A stretch of DNA of 49,735 bases from a virus. A model generated the notes under the pieces. It was not told the origin of the DNA, did not search any database, and was given only the letters and a program-made list of their open reading frames with translations. Position numbers and translations under genes: made by a program. Location of the stretch: positions 1 to 49,735 of the IMG/VR virus record IMGVR_UViG_3300037069_002783. The stretch is one strand, 5' to 3'. This document shows positions 23,287-30,559 of the stretch, piece after piece. Each line of letters begins with the position of its first letter. Positions within the stretch are counted from its first letter, which is position 1.

Positions 23287-23603
23287 TCACGCTCGCGCGG
23301 CGCCAGCGCGTCACGCTGCACCGTCCAGATCACCGCCAGCCGCCAGAGAGTCACCGCCGAGACCAGCAGCAGGGTCGCGCCGTAGTACCAGGTGAACCAG
23401 CCATCACGCGTGAAGTGCAGGCCGAAGACCTGGCGCAGCGCCGAGGGCAACAGCGCCAGCAGCAGCGCCACATCCAGCGAGGCGACCGCGCGCCCCACCG
23501 GATTGCGCCACCAGGGAGCCAGCACGCTGTAGCCGACCAGGAACACGACGGTGGTCAAGAACGCCGTCAGCGCAGCGATGTTGTCGAAGCTAGCGGCGCT
23601 CAT
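23283..23603 (-). CDS. Three-helix membrane protein, possible holin
   Basis: A 106-residue protein with three predicted membrane segments (about residues 10-30, 38-57 and 72-95) and a charged C-terminus (VQRDALAPRERD). The start at ATG 23603 lies inside the end of the previous gene, with GGGAGAAAACC upstream. Small three-helix proteins near coiled-coil membrane partners are often holins, but no endolysin gene lies beside it. A structural or membrane-disturbing role is equally possible. Confidence 0.6.
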   Translation of the reverse strand: MSAASFDNIAALTAFLTTVVFLVGYSVLAPWWRNPVGRAVASLDVALLLALLPSALRQVFGLHFTRDGWFTWYYGATLLLVSAVTLWRLAVIWTVQRDALAPRERD

Positions 23604-23817
23604 GGTTTTCTCCCGCCTCACGCAGCATCGTGGCGATGCGCGCCCCGAAATTGTTCTCCGCGCGCAGCCTGCGTAGCTGGGCGCTGAGATCGTGCACCTC
23701 CGACGCGCGGCTGCGCGTGTCCGCCAGCAGCTGCTCGCTCTTGCGTACCGCGGCGGCGGCCAGGTGCTGGTTTTCCTGATCGACGTGCGTGCGGTGCTTA
23801 CGGCGCAGCAGTCGCAT
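23590..23817 (-). CDS. Small coiled-coil protein
   Basis: A 75-residue protein without a membrane segment: basic N-terminus (MRLLRRKHRTHVDQ), then a heptad-like helix ending in REAGENHERR. It overlaps the preceding gene by 20 bases and the following by 14, so the four genes 23283-24414 form one coupled cassette. No family is recognised; it may pair with the membrane proteins of the cassette. Confidence 0.55.
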   Translation of the reverse strand: MRLLRRKHRTHVDQENQHLAAAAVRKSEQLLADTRSRASEVHDLSAQLRRLRAENNFGARIATMLREAGENHERR

Positions 23818-24133
23818 CCGGGCTCACCTCGATTTTGAGCGCCTCCGGCTCGACCGAGGGCAGCGAGCTAAGCACCTGGGTCGTCGCGCGCGCGACCTCC
23901 ATCAGCTCGCCGACATGCGCGTCCGCCATGTGCCGGGAAATAAGGAGGTTTTCATATGCCCGCTGCCACGTGCGTGACTCGCGCTCAAGCGCCTCGATGT
24001 GCCGGTTGCGGTCATCGAGCCGGTCGCGCATCGTGCGGCGCGGCACGAGCTGGCCGGTGAGGATCAGCAGCACGATGACGCACACCAGCACCGCCGCGCT
24101 GGCCTGGAGTTCCGAAAGCCCGAATACGGTCAT
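23798..24133 (-). CDS. Membrane-anchored coiled-coil protein
   Basis: A 111-residue protein with one N-terminal membrane helix (about residues 10-30, ASAAVLVCVIVLLILTGQLV) followed by a basic stretch and a helix with coiled-coil character (LDDRNRHIEALERESRTWQR). ATG 24133 overlaps the preceding gene by 4 bases. The plan of one anchor plus coiled coil resembles spanin- or holin-associated proteins, but this is by architecture only. Confidence 0.58.
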   Translation of the reverse strand: MTVFGLSELQASAAVLVCVIVLLILTGQLVPRRTMRDRLDDRNRHIEALERESRTWQRAYENLLISRHMADAHVGELMEVARATTQVLSSLPSVEPEALKIEVSPDATAAP

Positions 24134-24414
24134 CCGCGTTCCTGCCGTTCGGCGTGCGCGGCCAGCACCTGCGCGTGCGTGGGGCTGTTGTCGGGATGGT
24201 GCTTGCGGCAGACCATGTACCCGGTGCCCGCCACCGGGTGGCGCCCGACGCGCCAGCAGCGGCGCACGTGACAGTTGTGCTTGCGCACGATGGCCAGCAT
24301 GCTGCCGACGAGGACCACCTCACCGATGTCGGAGGCGAATCCGCTCCAGAACGCATACCAGGGGCCTGATACGTTGTCCACGCCGAGGACGTGCAGGAGT
24401 GAGCGCCAGATCAC
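24130..24414 (-). CDS. Small membrane protein with His/Cys-rich tail
   Basis: A 94-residue protein, GTG 24414 overlapping the stop of the HNH-like gene. A membrane segment spans about residues 28-45 (SDIGEVVLVGSMLAIV), followed by HNCHVRRCWRVGRHP, a CRKHHPDNSPT motif and a helical tail. This type (a membrane helix and then C..WR.G.HPV.GTG...CRKHHP) recurs in streptomycete phages. Function unknown; Cys and His residues suggest metal binding. Confidence 0.62.
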   Translation of the reverse strand: MIWRSLLHVLGVDNVSGPWYAFWSGFASDIGEVVLVGSMLAIVRKHNCHVRRCWRVGRHPVAGTGYMVCRKHHPDNSPTHAQVLAAHAERQERG

Positions 24415-24854
24415 GAAACGTCCTTCGCGGCCACGAACTCGACGGCCGCCGGTTGACCGGCGCGGTGCCAGCGCAGCGTCTCCCATAGCGCGGCCGGTAC
24501 GACGTGCACGCCGTAGTGGGTGCGGTGGTGCGCGGCGCAGAGCACTTCGAGGTTGCCGGGAGACTCGATCCAGGCCGCGAAGTCGTCGTCGCTGGCGAAG
24601 TGCAGACCGAACGCGGCCTCGACCTTCTGCGGGTCGGCGCCGTTCTGCTGACTGAACTCCACATGCATGTGGTGCAGCTCAGGCTGCCCGCTGCACAGAT
24701 CGTCGTTCAGCGCGCACTTCCACAGCCCCTGTCGCTTCAGGCGCGCCTTGGCCGCCTCGAACAGGTGGTAGTGCGGGTCGTCCTCACGGGGAGAGTGCTC
24801 GGGGACGTGCGCGAGCAGATGAATCGTCAGCTTCTGGTCGTGCGCGGCAGTCAC
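24411..24854 (-). CDS. HNH-like protein
   Basis: A 147-residue protein. The GTG start at 24854 is preferred over an upstream frame extension because GGGGAG lies 6 bases before it. The core has paired ligands: CALNDDLCSG followed by ELHHMHVEF, and later NLEVLCAAHHRTHYGVHV. A CxxHH element after an HH pair is typical of HNH nucleases of the ββα-metal type that sit beside terminases and assist packaging in many phages. Its position two genes downstream of the large terminase supports this. Confidence 0.68.
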   Translation of the reverse strand: MTAAHDQKLTIHLLAHVPEHSPREDDPHYHLFEAAKARLKRQGLWKCALNDDLCSGQPELHHMHVEFSQQNGADPQKVEAAFGLHFASDDDFAAWIESPGNLEVLCAAHHRTHYGVHVVPAALWETLRWHRAGQPAAVEFVAAKDVS

Positions 24855-24886
24855 GGTGTCTCCCCGGCGGTAGCGTCCCTCCCACC

Positions 24887-24917
24887 AGCGTAAGAAGACA
24901 CAGAACATGAGTGTTAA
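24887..24917 (-). promoter_or_regulatory. Candidate late promoter (motif copy 4)
   Basis: Minus-strand TTAACAC, then 18 bases after TAACAC the hexamer TACGCT (TANNNT). The start codon at 24854 lies 33 bases farther. It follows directly after two hairpins. Confidence 0.55.
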
Positions 24918-24976
24918 GCCGCTTAGTCAGCGGCACGAAGAGAGGCGGTCCCCGCTCCAACAGGAACCGCCTCTTC
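24918..24976 (-). terminator. Tandem hairpins after 25037-25456 gene
   Basis: Minus-strand AGAGGCGGT ... ACCGCCTCT, a 9-bp stem with a 16-base loop that can extend past one mismatch, is followed by a smaller GCCGC/GCGGC hairpin. Together they lie between the gene ending at 25037 and the candidate promoter before the HNH-like gene, so they probably insulate the two units. Confidence 0.6.
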
Positions 24977-25036
24977 ATGCGCCCGGTGCGTGCCTGACAG
25001 AGCGACTCCGGGTGCGACGCGCTCATTTTACACGCG

Positions 25037-25456
25037 TCAGCGGTTCCAGACCGCCAGGAACGCCGAGACCGTGAAGGTCGGCGAGCCGGTGCCGCCGACG
25101 GTCAGTCCGAGGCGACCGGCCGGGTACACCACACCCGCGGCGACCGCGGTGTAGACCACGCCAGTGGCGGCAAGCGCGGTGGTGGTCAGCGCGGCCGTGG
25201 GGTTGTAGCTCGTGCCGCCGTCCACCGACTCGAACAGGCCCACGGTCAGGGTCGGCGAGGTGCCGCCGGTCAGCGCGGTGATGTTGACGATCAGCTTCAC
25301 CTTGGAGGCGACCGTCATGTACGGCAGCGTGAAATACGGCGTGTTGTCGGTGGCGGTGACGCTCGCACCCGAGAGCAGAGTCTGGACGTAGGCGTCCTGA
25401 AACGCGCCGATGTTGGCGTCGATCGAGTTGTTGGCCAGAGTCAAGGCGACGGTCAT
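25037..25456 (-). CDS. Beta-rich small protein near terminase
   Basis: A 139-residue protein, ATG 25456, with GGAAGG upstream. Beta-rich: LTLANNSIDANIGAFQDAYV at the N-terminus, then YFTLPYMTVASKVKLIVN, GLFESVDGGTSYNPTAAL and a strand-rich C-terminus ending AFLAVWNR. It resembles small beta-sandwich head or fibre proteins. A short AACCCGCC element resembling the repeated promoter motif lies upstream but without a clear second box. Function not recognised. Confidence 0.6.
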   Translation of the reverse strand: MTVALTLANNSIDANIGAFQDAYVQTLLSGASVTATDNTPYFTLPYMTVASKVKLIVNITALTGGTSPTLTVGLFESVDGGTSYNPTAALTTTALAATGVVYTAVAAGVVYPAGRLGLTVGGTGSPTFTVSAFLAVWNR

Positions 25457-25647
25457 GGGGGTCCTTCCGTGGATCGTCCTCAAACCACGAGTGATCTACG
25501 GAGAGGCGGGTTAGTCGCTGGGTCGCTCGATCCCATCGTAGACAACGTCTTGATGTGACAGGTAGCGTGGCTTGCACCCAGAGACCAACTGTGGTGGAGT
25601 ACTCCCGGCCTCCCTGGAGACCGGATACACATCTCTAGTCGGGATGA

Positions 25648-25678
25648 GCGAAGACCCTCGTAGCCGCGGGGGTCTTCG
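25648..25678 (-). terminator. Hairpin terminator after terminase gene
   Basis: Perfect 10-bp inverted repeat GCGAAGACCC / GGGTCTTCGC starting five bases after the terL stop codon on the minus strand. On the plus strand it is followed by TTT. It separates the terminase mRNA from the next gene. Confidence 0.72.
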
Positions 25679-25682
25679 CGTT

Positions 25683-27257
25683 TCACCGGCCGAAGAAATC
25701 CCGGCTCTCCTCGACTTCCGGCATCACCGCGTCAGCGGTGAGCGCCACGGCGTTGGCGAGGGAGTCCACGTAGTCGTCGTGCGCCTCCGCCGCCTTGGGC
25801 GCGGCGACGATGATGTTCGGCCCCTCGTAGCGCAGCTCCGCGTCCTCCATCTGCGCCCGAAAGCGCCGCCAGGTACGCAGCCGCCGCGTCTTGGCGTGGC
25901 CCGGCCAGGCGATGTTGCCCGCCGACATCAGGTTCATCAGGTGCTTCCACCTCTTGGACTGCGCGCCGCGGTCCGAGGGCATGTCGATCACATCCACTCC
26001 GGGTAGCAGGACACGAAGACGCGAGGCCACCACGTCACCGACGCCGCCGGAGTCGATGCCGACGGCCAGCACGCTGTAATTGGCCAGGAACTCGACGATC
26101 CGGAAGTACTGGACCTCCCAGTCCAGGCCTGTCAAGTCGAGCCAATTAAGCACTCGATGTTCGTAGTTTCCGAACTCGTCCGGGTAGTTCCAGTTCACCC
26201 ACACGATCGTGACCACGGTGCTGTCCTGCTTGCGGGCGCAGTCGATGCCGACCAGGCAGGGGGAGCGGTGGTAGGACTGGACGATCTGCATGGAGGTGTC
26301 CGACAGCTCGTCCATGCGCTCTGACGTGGTGAACTGCCCCTGCTCCAACAGCCAGATCAGCCGGTACGACAGCTTGAACTCGTCACTGTCCTCGCCGATG
26401 CGCAGGATTTCCTTGGAGACGAATTTCTTGTAGTTGATATTGGACTTGGCGACCAGCTTCCAGTCGGCCTCGAAGTGGTTCACCCGCCCGCGCCGGGATC
26501 CGGCGGTACGCCGGTTGTGCATGATCTGCCGGTAGAAGACACCCTTGGTGTACGTCGGGGTACCGGTCCACACCATCGTCGCGTTCGTAGACGCACCCAT
26601 GGGTGTAATGGACTTGTTGACCACGCGCTCGTCGGCGTCCTGGGCTTCGTCGATCAAGATCAGGTGGTATGTGCGGCCCTCGATTTTCGCCCGTGGATGA
26701 CAAGTCGTTTTGCGCACCAGCGAGCCGGAGCGCACCAGGCGAAGCTCCCGGCCCTTGGCGATGATCTTCTCGTCGATCTCCGGGTCCGCCATGATCTCCA
26801 GCGCCCGGTCGGAGGTCAGGCGCTCCACGATCCGGCCGTAGAGGTTGTCAGCCTGCTCATCCACAGGAGCGAACGCGCCGACCCACATGCCCTCGGCGAA
26901 CTTGCCCAGCAGGTCCGGGAACGCCTTCGCGAGCAGCGGAAAGAAGATCATGCACGCGGCGACGACGTTAGCTACAGTCTCTGATTTGCCGGATTGGCGA
27001 CTGAACAGGGCAGTGATGGTCTCGCCGTCGCCGATCACCAGGGACTCGATCACGCGCTTGGCGAAGACCGTCTGGTAGGGGCGCAGCGGGTGGCCGGACA
27101 GTTCGTCGACGACCAGGAGCATGCGCGCCACGATGTGGTCGACGGCCTCCTGGGAGAGCGGGTCGAGGATGACCTCGGACGCCAGACGGGCGGCGCGTTC
27201 AGCGAGCGTCTCGTCGCTGTACTCGCGCACCATCCCCTCTAGAAGCGCCTCGTCCAT
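25683..27257 (-). CDS. terL: Terminase large subunit
   Basis: A 524-residue packaging motor. The ATPase part has a SRQSGKS P-loop (86-92), Walker B LILIDEAQ with catalytic Asp203-Glu204, and coupling motif TGTP (231-234). The C-terminal nuclease half has an RNase-H-like arrangement: VGID at Asp339, VGIDSGG at Asp402, and HDDYVDSLANAV with Asp494/495 and Asp498. ATG 27257 is preceded by AAGGCGG. The gene heads the virion module and is followed by a hairpin; a candidate promoter lies 33-60 bases upstream. No small terminase subunit was recognised in the window. Confidence 0.95.
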   Translation of the reverse strand: MDEALLEGMVREYSDETLAERAARLASEVILDPLSQEAVDHIVARMLLVVDELSGHPLRPYQTVFAKRVIESLVIGDGETITALFSRQSGKSETVANVVAACMIFFPLLAKAFPDLLGKFAEGMWVGAFAPVDEQADNLYGRIVERLTSDRALEIMADPEIDEKIIAKGRELRLVRSGSLVRKTTCHPRAKIEGRTYHLILIDEAQDADERVVNKSITPMGASTNATMVWTGTPTYTKGVFYRQIMHNRRTAGSRRGRVNHFEADWKLVAKSNINYKKFVSKEILRIGEDSDEFKLSYRLIWLLEQGQFTTSERMDELSDTSMQIVQSYHRSPCLVGIDCARKQDSTVVTIVWVNWNYPDEFGNYEHRVLNWLDLTGLDWEVQYFRIVEFLANYSVLAVGIDSGGVGDVVASRLRVLLPGVDVIDMPSDRGAQSKRWKHLMNLMSAGNIAWPGHAKTRRLRTWRRFRAQMEDAELRYEGPNIIVAAPKAAEAHDDYVDSLANAVALTADAVMPEVEESRDFFGR

Positions 27258-27289
27258 GCCACCGCCTTCTCAAGCCCCGGATACTTTCG

Positions 27290-27320
27290 AGGCTACGAGC
27301 GACTTGCCGCAGGGTGTTAG
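27290..27320 (-). promoter_or_regulatory. Candidate late promoter (motif copy 5, terminase)
   Basis: Minus-strand CTAACAC, then 18 bases after TAACAC the hexamer TAGCCT, which also fits the actinobacterial -10 pattern TAGNNT. The terL start codon is 33 bases past the hexamer. Confidence 0.6.
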
Positions 27321-27348
27321 GGCGCACGCCATGGCGCTGAGCTGCGTA

Positions 27349-27356
27349 TATACTCC
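27349..27356 (+). promoter_or_regulatory. Possible -10 box of divergent plus-strand promoter
   Basis: GTATATACTCC about 28 bases before the GTG at 27382 holds a -10-like TATACT. No convincing -35 box at the usual spacing was found. The 124-base gap is divergent between terL and the first plus-strand gene, so a promoter is expected here. Confidence 0.35.
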
Positions 27357-27381
27357 AGGGATTCGGAGCTTGGAGGTAACA

Positions 27382-27648
27382 GTGATTACAGGGATTGCCG
27401 GGCTGCCCGAGGAACTTAACCCGCAGCTGGTCAAGCGCTACCCCAAGCACGGTAGCCGCGTCGAGACTCACGTCATCAGCATCAAGGGCGCGCCGGGCAC
27501 CTACGAGTACGTGTTCATGGATTACCTCGTGCGCGAGGGCCGGTACGCGGTCGGTGGCTACATCCTGCCGACAAGCGTGTTCGAAGCGATGGCTTCAGAC
27601 TTGGGCGAACGGCGCATGCGGCCACGCCCTCGGAAGCGCCAACTGTGA
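27382..27648 (+). CDS. Unknown small protein, first of plus-strand operon
   Basis: An 88-residue protein starting at GTG 27382 with TTGGAGG 6 bases before it; the longer upstream frame is a shadow of terL. Visible: GIAGLPEELNPQLVKRYPKH, a beta strand region THVISIKGAPGTYEYVFMDY and a basic C-terminus RRMRPRPRKRQL. Not recognised. It overlaps the following zinc-ribbon gene (GTGA), suggesting a small regulatory pair. Confidence 0.65.
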   Translation: MITGIAGLPEELNPQLVKRYPKHGSRVETHVISIKGAPGTYEYVFMDYLVREGRYAVGGYILPTSVFEAMASDLGERRMRPRPRKRQL

Positions 27649-27878
27649 AGAAACTGGACGTCTACTGCTCGACGTGCAGCAGACCCTTGGGCGAAGGCCT
27701 CCCGCGTCGACGATACTTCTGTGACGAAGCGTGCGAGATGCTCTTCCCCGGCCTGCACGGCGTACGCGACGCACTCATCAGGGAACTGGTGCACAGCGCC
27801 GCACGCTCCAACGAGCAGATCGCCCGGATGCTCGGCGTCTCGGAGGCGACCGTACGGCGCGTCATCGCAGGGAAATAG
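27645..27878 (+). CDS. Zinc-ribbon and helix-turn-helix protein
   Basis: A 77-residue protein, GTG 27645. The N-terminus has CSTC and C..AC pairs (VYCSTCSRPLGEG, then RRYFCDEACEM), typical for a small zinc knuckle. The C-terminal 30 residues (SNEQIARMLGVSEATVRRVI) form a helix-turn-helix like that of sigma-70 region 4 or small repressors. It is probably a DNA-binding regulator, coded opposite and close to the terminase promoter. Confidence 0.7.
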   Translation: MKKLDVYCSTCSRPLGEGLPRRRYFCDEACEMLFPGLHGVRDALIRELVHSAARSNEQIARMLGVSEATVRRVIAGK

Positions 27879-27915
27879 GAGTACTCTGGTAGCAGCATTG
27901 GGGAGGGACGTTGCT

Positions 27916-28134
27916 ATGGCACGCTTTTTGAGGCACGTCGCGTACTGGTTCGCAGCCTTCGCGCTCGGCGCCGCGGCCAAGGAGCGCAGTGACGTACGTC
28001 GCGCGCAGAACCCGCTCCTGGAGAGCGCGTGGACCGGCATCAAGTTCGTACTGGTCATCGAGCTGCTGGTGTGGCTCCTCATGTTCCAGGGCGCGCACAC
28101 CGTATACATGTGGTTCGACTCGCTGATGAATTAG
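27916..28134 (+). CDS. Small membrane protein
   Basis: A 72-residue protein, ATG 27916, with GGGAGG upstream. Two hydrophobic segments: VAYWFAAFALGAAA near the N-terminus and IKFVLVIELLVWLLMFQGAH near residue 40-60. Its TAG stop overlaps the TAA stop of the convergent gene (28131) in the four bases TTAG. Possible small holin-like or membrane-modulating protein; no family assigned. Confidence 0.6.
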   Translation: MARFLRHVAYWFAAFALGAAAKERSDVRRAQNPLLESAWTGIKFVLVIELLVWLLMFQGAHTVYMWFDSLMN

Positions 28135-28367
28135 AGCCGGAACTTACCGCTCAGCCGCTCCCGTAGACCGGCCACCAGCGCGGCCTTCGCCCGCAGGTGC
28201 CCCTCGACCTCTTTGAGCGCCTCGGGGGAGCGGGTCTGGGTGAACACCTTCCAGGACTGAGTCAGCGAGTTGATCTCCTGGTCCATCCAGCCGACCATCT
28301 GCGCCTCGTTCATCTGGCTCACCCGCTTGCGCATCCGCGCGTCCTTGAGCCCTTCAAGCAGCCTCAT
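28131..28367 (-). CDS. Small helical protein
   Basis: A 78-residue charged helical protein (MRLLEGLKDARMRKRVSQMN, then AQMVGWMDQEINSLTQSWKV and AKAALVAGLRERL). ATG 28367 overlaps the stop of the preceding gene (ATGA), so it is coupled. The longer frame upstream is a shadow. Not recognised. Confidence 0.6.
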   Translation of the reverse strand: MRLLEGLKDARMRKRVSQMNEAQMVGWMDQEINSLTQSWKVFTQTRSPEALKEVEGHLRAKAALVAGLRERLSGKFRL

Positions 28368-28633
28368 GCATGCTCCTCGATCAGTGTGCGAACATCCGAT
28401 TCGATCTTCTCGTGGCCGCGGAAGCCGATCGACTCCAGCGCCTGGACCTCGTCCTCGAAACCGGTCTCCCGCCACCACCCCAGCACCAGCGCCCGGCGCC
28501 TGGGGATGCGCACCACCAGGGCGCGCGGATCGGCGCGATACGGCGGATCCATGTCCTGACAGCGCTGCCGGTAGACCAGCGGGAATCCCGGCAGCACCCG
28601 GGTGACCTCAAGCAGGGGACGCGGCCGTCTCAC
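28364..28633 (-). CDS. Unknown small protein
   Basis: An 89-residue protein. GTG 28633 overlaps the KTSC gene stop (GTGA). Visible: RPRPLLEVTRVLPGFPLVYR, then ALVVRIPRRRALVLGWWRET and a helical acidic tail IESDVRTLIEEHA. No family recognised. Confidence 0.58.
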   Translation of the reverse strand: MRRPRPLLEVTRVLPGFPLVYRQRCQDMDPPYRADPRALVVRIPRRRALVLGWWRETGFEDEVQALESIGFRGHEKIESDVRTLIEEHA

Positions 28634-29220
28634 TCCGGGTCCGCCTGAAAGAACCGCGTCGGGCGAAACGCCTCGTCCACCGACGCGTACGGGTAGGAGT
28701 CCAGCACCCGGTCGATGAACCGGCCGGGCGACGCACTGCGCTGAAGGTTGCGCCACACATTGCGCGGCACGTTGTAGTACTCGTACACCGCGCCCTGCGG
28801 GAAGCGGGAGTCCGCGCCGACACGAAAGCGCACCCGCACCGTCTGCGAACGCGAGTCGTACCCGGCGGCCTCCGCACGCGGACGGCGCGGGTTGCTCGGA
28901 CCCTCCGGCCGATCCGGGTGCTTGAGTGTCATCGAGGACTGCGCGCGCAGATCCTGGGTGAACAGGATCGAATCATCCCCGCGGATCGCCTCGACGATCC
29001 CGCGCTCGGTGCGCCGCCGCTCCTTCTGGATCGCGCGGCTCTGCTCGCGCGCGACGATCTCGCGTTGCGTCTCGACCGGAAACTGACGGATCGGGCGCCC
29101 GCTACCCGGCTGCCCGAACGGGCCGGAACCCACGTGCTTCTCCCACGCCGCACCGGCGATACCCCGCGACTGGCGGCGCGGAGCCTGGATCGGCGGAATG
29201 GAGTTGCGGCGCCGGGCCAT
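28630..29220 (-). CDS. KTSC-domain protein
   Basis: A 196-residue protein. The first 90 residues are basic and helical (VETQREIVAREQSRAIQKER). The C-terminal region from about 118 has AGYDSRSQTVRVRFRVG, then GAVYEYYNVPRNVWRNLQRS and SPGRFIDRVLDSYPY, which fits the KTSC domain (a small domain named after lysyl-tRNA synthetase C-terminal similarity, found in phages; role unknown). ATG 29220. The gene lies second in a minus-strand operon led by the candidate promoter at 29415-29445. Confidence 0.68.
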   Translation of the reverse strand: MARRRNSIPPIQAPRRQSRGIAGAAWEKHVGSGPFGQPGSGRPIRQFPVETQREIVAREQSRAIQKERRRTERGIVEAIRGDDSILFTQDLRAQSSMTLKHPDRPEGPSNPRRPRAEAAGYDSRSQTVRVRFRVGADSRFPQGAVYEYYNVPRNVWRNLQRSASPGRFIDRVLDSYPYASVDEAFRPTRFFQADPE

Positions 29221-29223
29221 GAC

Positions 29224-29388
29224 TCAGCCCCGCCGGATCTGCGGACGGGTCGCGTTGTACCGGCGCATGCACCCCGCGCAGTACGCGATCGGACTGTGTA
29301 CGCCCCCGCCGTCCACGGTTTCGACCGCGGGCTCATCCGGGTGGTTGAAGCACATCTGCGTCTCGTCCGGTGCCTTCGCTCTCGGCAT
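29224..29388 (-). CDS. Small zinc-finger-like protein
   Basis: A 54-residue protein. ATG 29388 is preceded by GAAGGGG. It has a MCFNHPDEP pair and a later YCAGCMRRYNA pair, thus a Cys-His-Cys-Cys arrangement able to bind one zinc ion, and a basic C-terminus RPQIRRG. The start of the KTSC gene follows its stop by three bases. Role unknown; small zinc proteins of this kind often bind nucleic acids or host proteins. Confidence 0.65.
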   Translation of the reverse strand: MPRAKAPDETQMCFNHPDEPAVETVDGGGVHSPIAYCAGCMRRYNATRPQIRRG

Positions 29389-29414
29389 CACGACCCCTTC
29401 CTACGGTTACATTC

Positions 29415-29445
29415 ACCGTAGGATGAGGCCGCCGCCGGGTGTTAC
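29415..29445 (-). promoter_or_regulatory. Candidate late promoter (motif copy 6)
   Basis: Minus-strand GTAACAC (the TAA is the stop of the preceding gene), then 18 bases after TAACAC the hexamer TACGGT (TANNNT). The start codon at 29388 is 27 bases past it. Confidence 0.55.
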
Positions 29446-29822
29446 TGCGGCAGCTTCACCAGACCGGCCGCACTCGGCCGCCCGAAGCCCTGTGGGCGCA
29501 TCCGCGCATCCTGCACCCGAGCCATCAGGTCATTGACGCGCTCGATCCCCAGCAGCAGCGCCACGTCATAGAGCGCCACCAGATCCTGGGCCAGCGCAAC
29601 GGCGACACGTTCGAACCCGGTCAGCAGCACCTCATCGCTCGCACCGGACTCCAGATCCATCAGCAGCGCGCACAGCTTCGCGGAACGCGTCGCCGACACC
29701 TCATCCAGCGCCGCCGTCACCCGGGTCAACAGGGAGACCGCACGCATACGGTCATTGAGATCCATCGGCTCCACGCCGTACTGCGTCTGAAACGCCGCGG
29801 AACCCCGCATCGGCTCGTACAC
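29442..29822 (-). CDS. Helical unknown protein
   Basis: A 126-residue protein, GTG 29822, with AGGGAG 4 bases before. It is mostly helical and hydrophobic: RMRAVSLLTRVTAALDEVSA, then LCALLMDLESGASDEVLL and VAVALAQDLVALYDVALLLG. There is no clear membrane span. It lies in a minus-strand group with the 29862 and 30377 genes. Not recognised. Confidence 0.58.
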   Translation of the reverse strand: MYEPMRGSAAFQTQYGVEPMDLNDRMRAVSLLTRVTAALDEVSATRSAKLCALLMDLESGASDEVLLTGFERVAVALAQDLVALYDVALLLGIERVNDLMARVQDARMRPQGFGRPSAAGLVKLPQ

Positions 29823-29861
29823 ACGCGCTCCCTAGACCACAGCAGTTCTCCTGCTGCGAAC

Positions 29862-30338
29862 CTACGGCCGCGCCGCGTCCCGATGTGATGGCCGCGAAGC
29901 CTCCCGGTTCTCCGCCACCCGCCGCAGAACCAGCGCCTCCTGCGCCGGATCGAACACCTTCCCGGCCCGCACCCGCTCAAGCAGCGCGGCCGGACCGAGC
30001 TGGCACACCAGCTCATCCCACACCGCTAAGCCAGGCGCACTGATAGGGCCGGACTTCCCCGCCAGCGCACCGTTGCCGGACAGCTTCAGTCCGGTGCGCA
30101 CATCCGACACGTCCCACACACTGCCTCCCTCGGCCACCCGAGGCGGGCGCGCGCGCCACTTCACCACCCGCGCGTCCGAGAGGAACGTCAGCAGCAGCTC
30201 GCTCTCACACTCGGGACACAGCGGCGCCTCATACGAACTTTCGTTCACCGCTACATAGGTACCGCGTGCATCCGGGACCGGCTTTCCACAGTACTCGCCA
30301 CCAGGTTTCTTCCTGCCGCACGAGCCATCGGGCGCCAT
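29862..30338 (-). CDS. Zinc-ribbon protein of unknown function
   Basis: A 158-residue protein. ATG 30338 is preferred to a GTG two codons upstream because AGGAG sits 7 bases before it. The N-terminus carries four Cys in two pairs (GSCGRKKPGGEYCGKPV, then LCPECESELLL), a likely zinc ribbon. The middle has WDVSDVRTGLKLSGNGAL and the C-terminus is helical with many Arg. It resembles nucleic-acid-binding small proteins, but no family was assigned. Confidence 0.6.
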   Translation of the reverse strand: MAPDGSCGRKKPGGEYCGKPVPDARGTYVAVNESSYEAPLCPECESELLLTFLSDARVVKWRARPPRVAEGGSVWDVSDVRTGLKLSGNGALAGKSGPISAPGLAVWDELVCQLGPAALLERVRAGKVFDPAQEALVLRRVAENREASRPSHRDAARP

Positions 30339-30376
30339 CGACACTCCTACACGAGGGGTAAATCTGAGCTACGAGA

Positions 30377-30559
30377 CTACCAAGCGCTCTGCCAGCAGCT
30401 ACACCCCTTCGTAAAATCGTCCGGCGACCGCTTCCCCACCGGGAACCGGCACCGCTCGCACACCGGCAGCGTCAACTTCCCCTCCGCCAGCAACTGCCGT
30501 ATCGCAAGATCAAGCTCGGCATCCTCGATCTCATCCCACCCCAGCGACTGCTTCGCCAT
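30377..30559 (-). CDS. Small Cys-rich protein
   Basis: A 60-residue protein, ATG 30559 with AAGGAGG upstream. N-terminal acidic helix (WDEIEDAELDLAIRQLLAEG), then VCERCRFPVG and KGCSCWQSAW: four Cys suited for zinc. It is the first gene of a minus-strand group facing the plus-strand gene at 30738 across 178 bases. In that gap I see no repeats and no clear promoter boxes. Confidence 0.6.
   Translation of the reverse strand: MAKQSLGWDEIEDAELDLAIRQLLAEGKLTLPVCERCRFPVGKRSPDDFTKGCSCWQSAW

Noticed and set aside
25490-25520. Seventh copy of the late promoter motif before the 25456 start
   Set aside because: The segment has CTAACCC rather than TAACAC and the hexamer at the usual distance (CGTGGT) does not fit NANNNT. 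A similar AACCC after the sheath gene is also without a second box.
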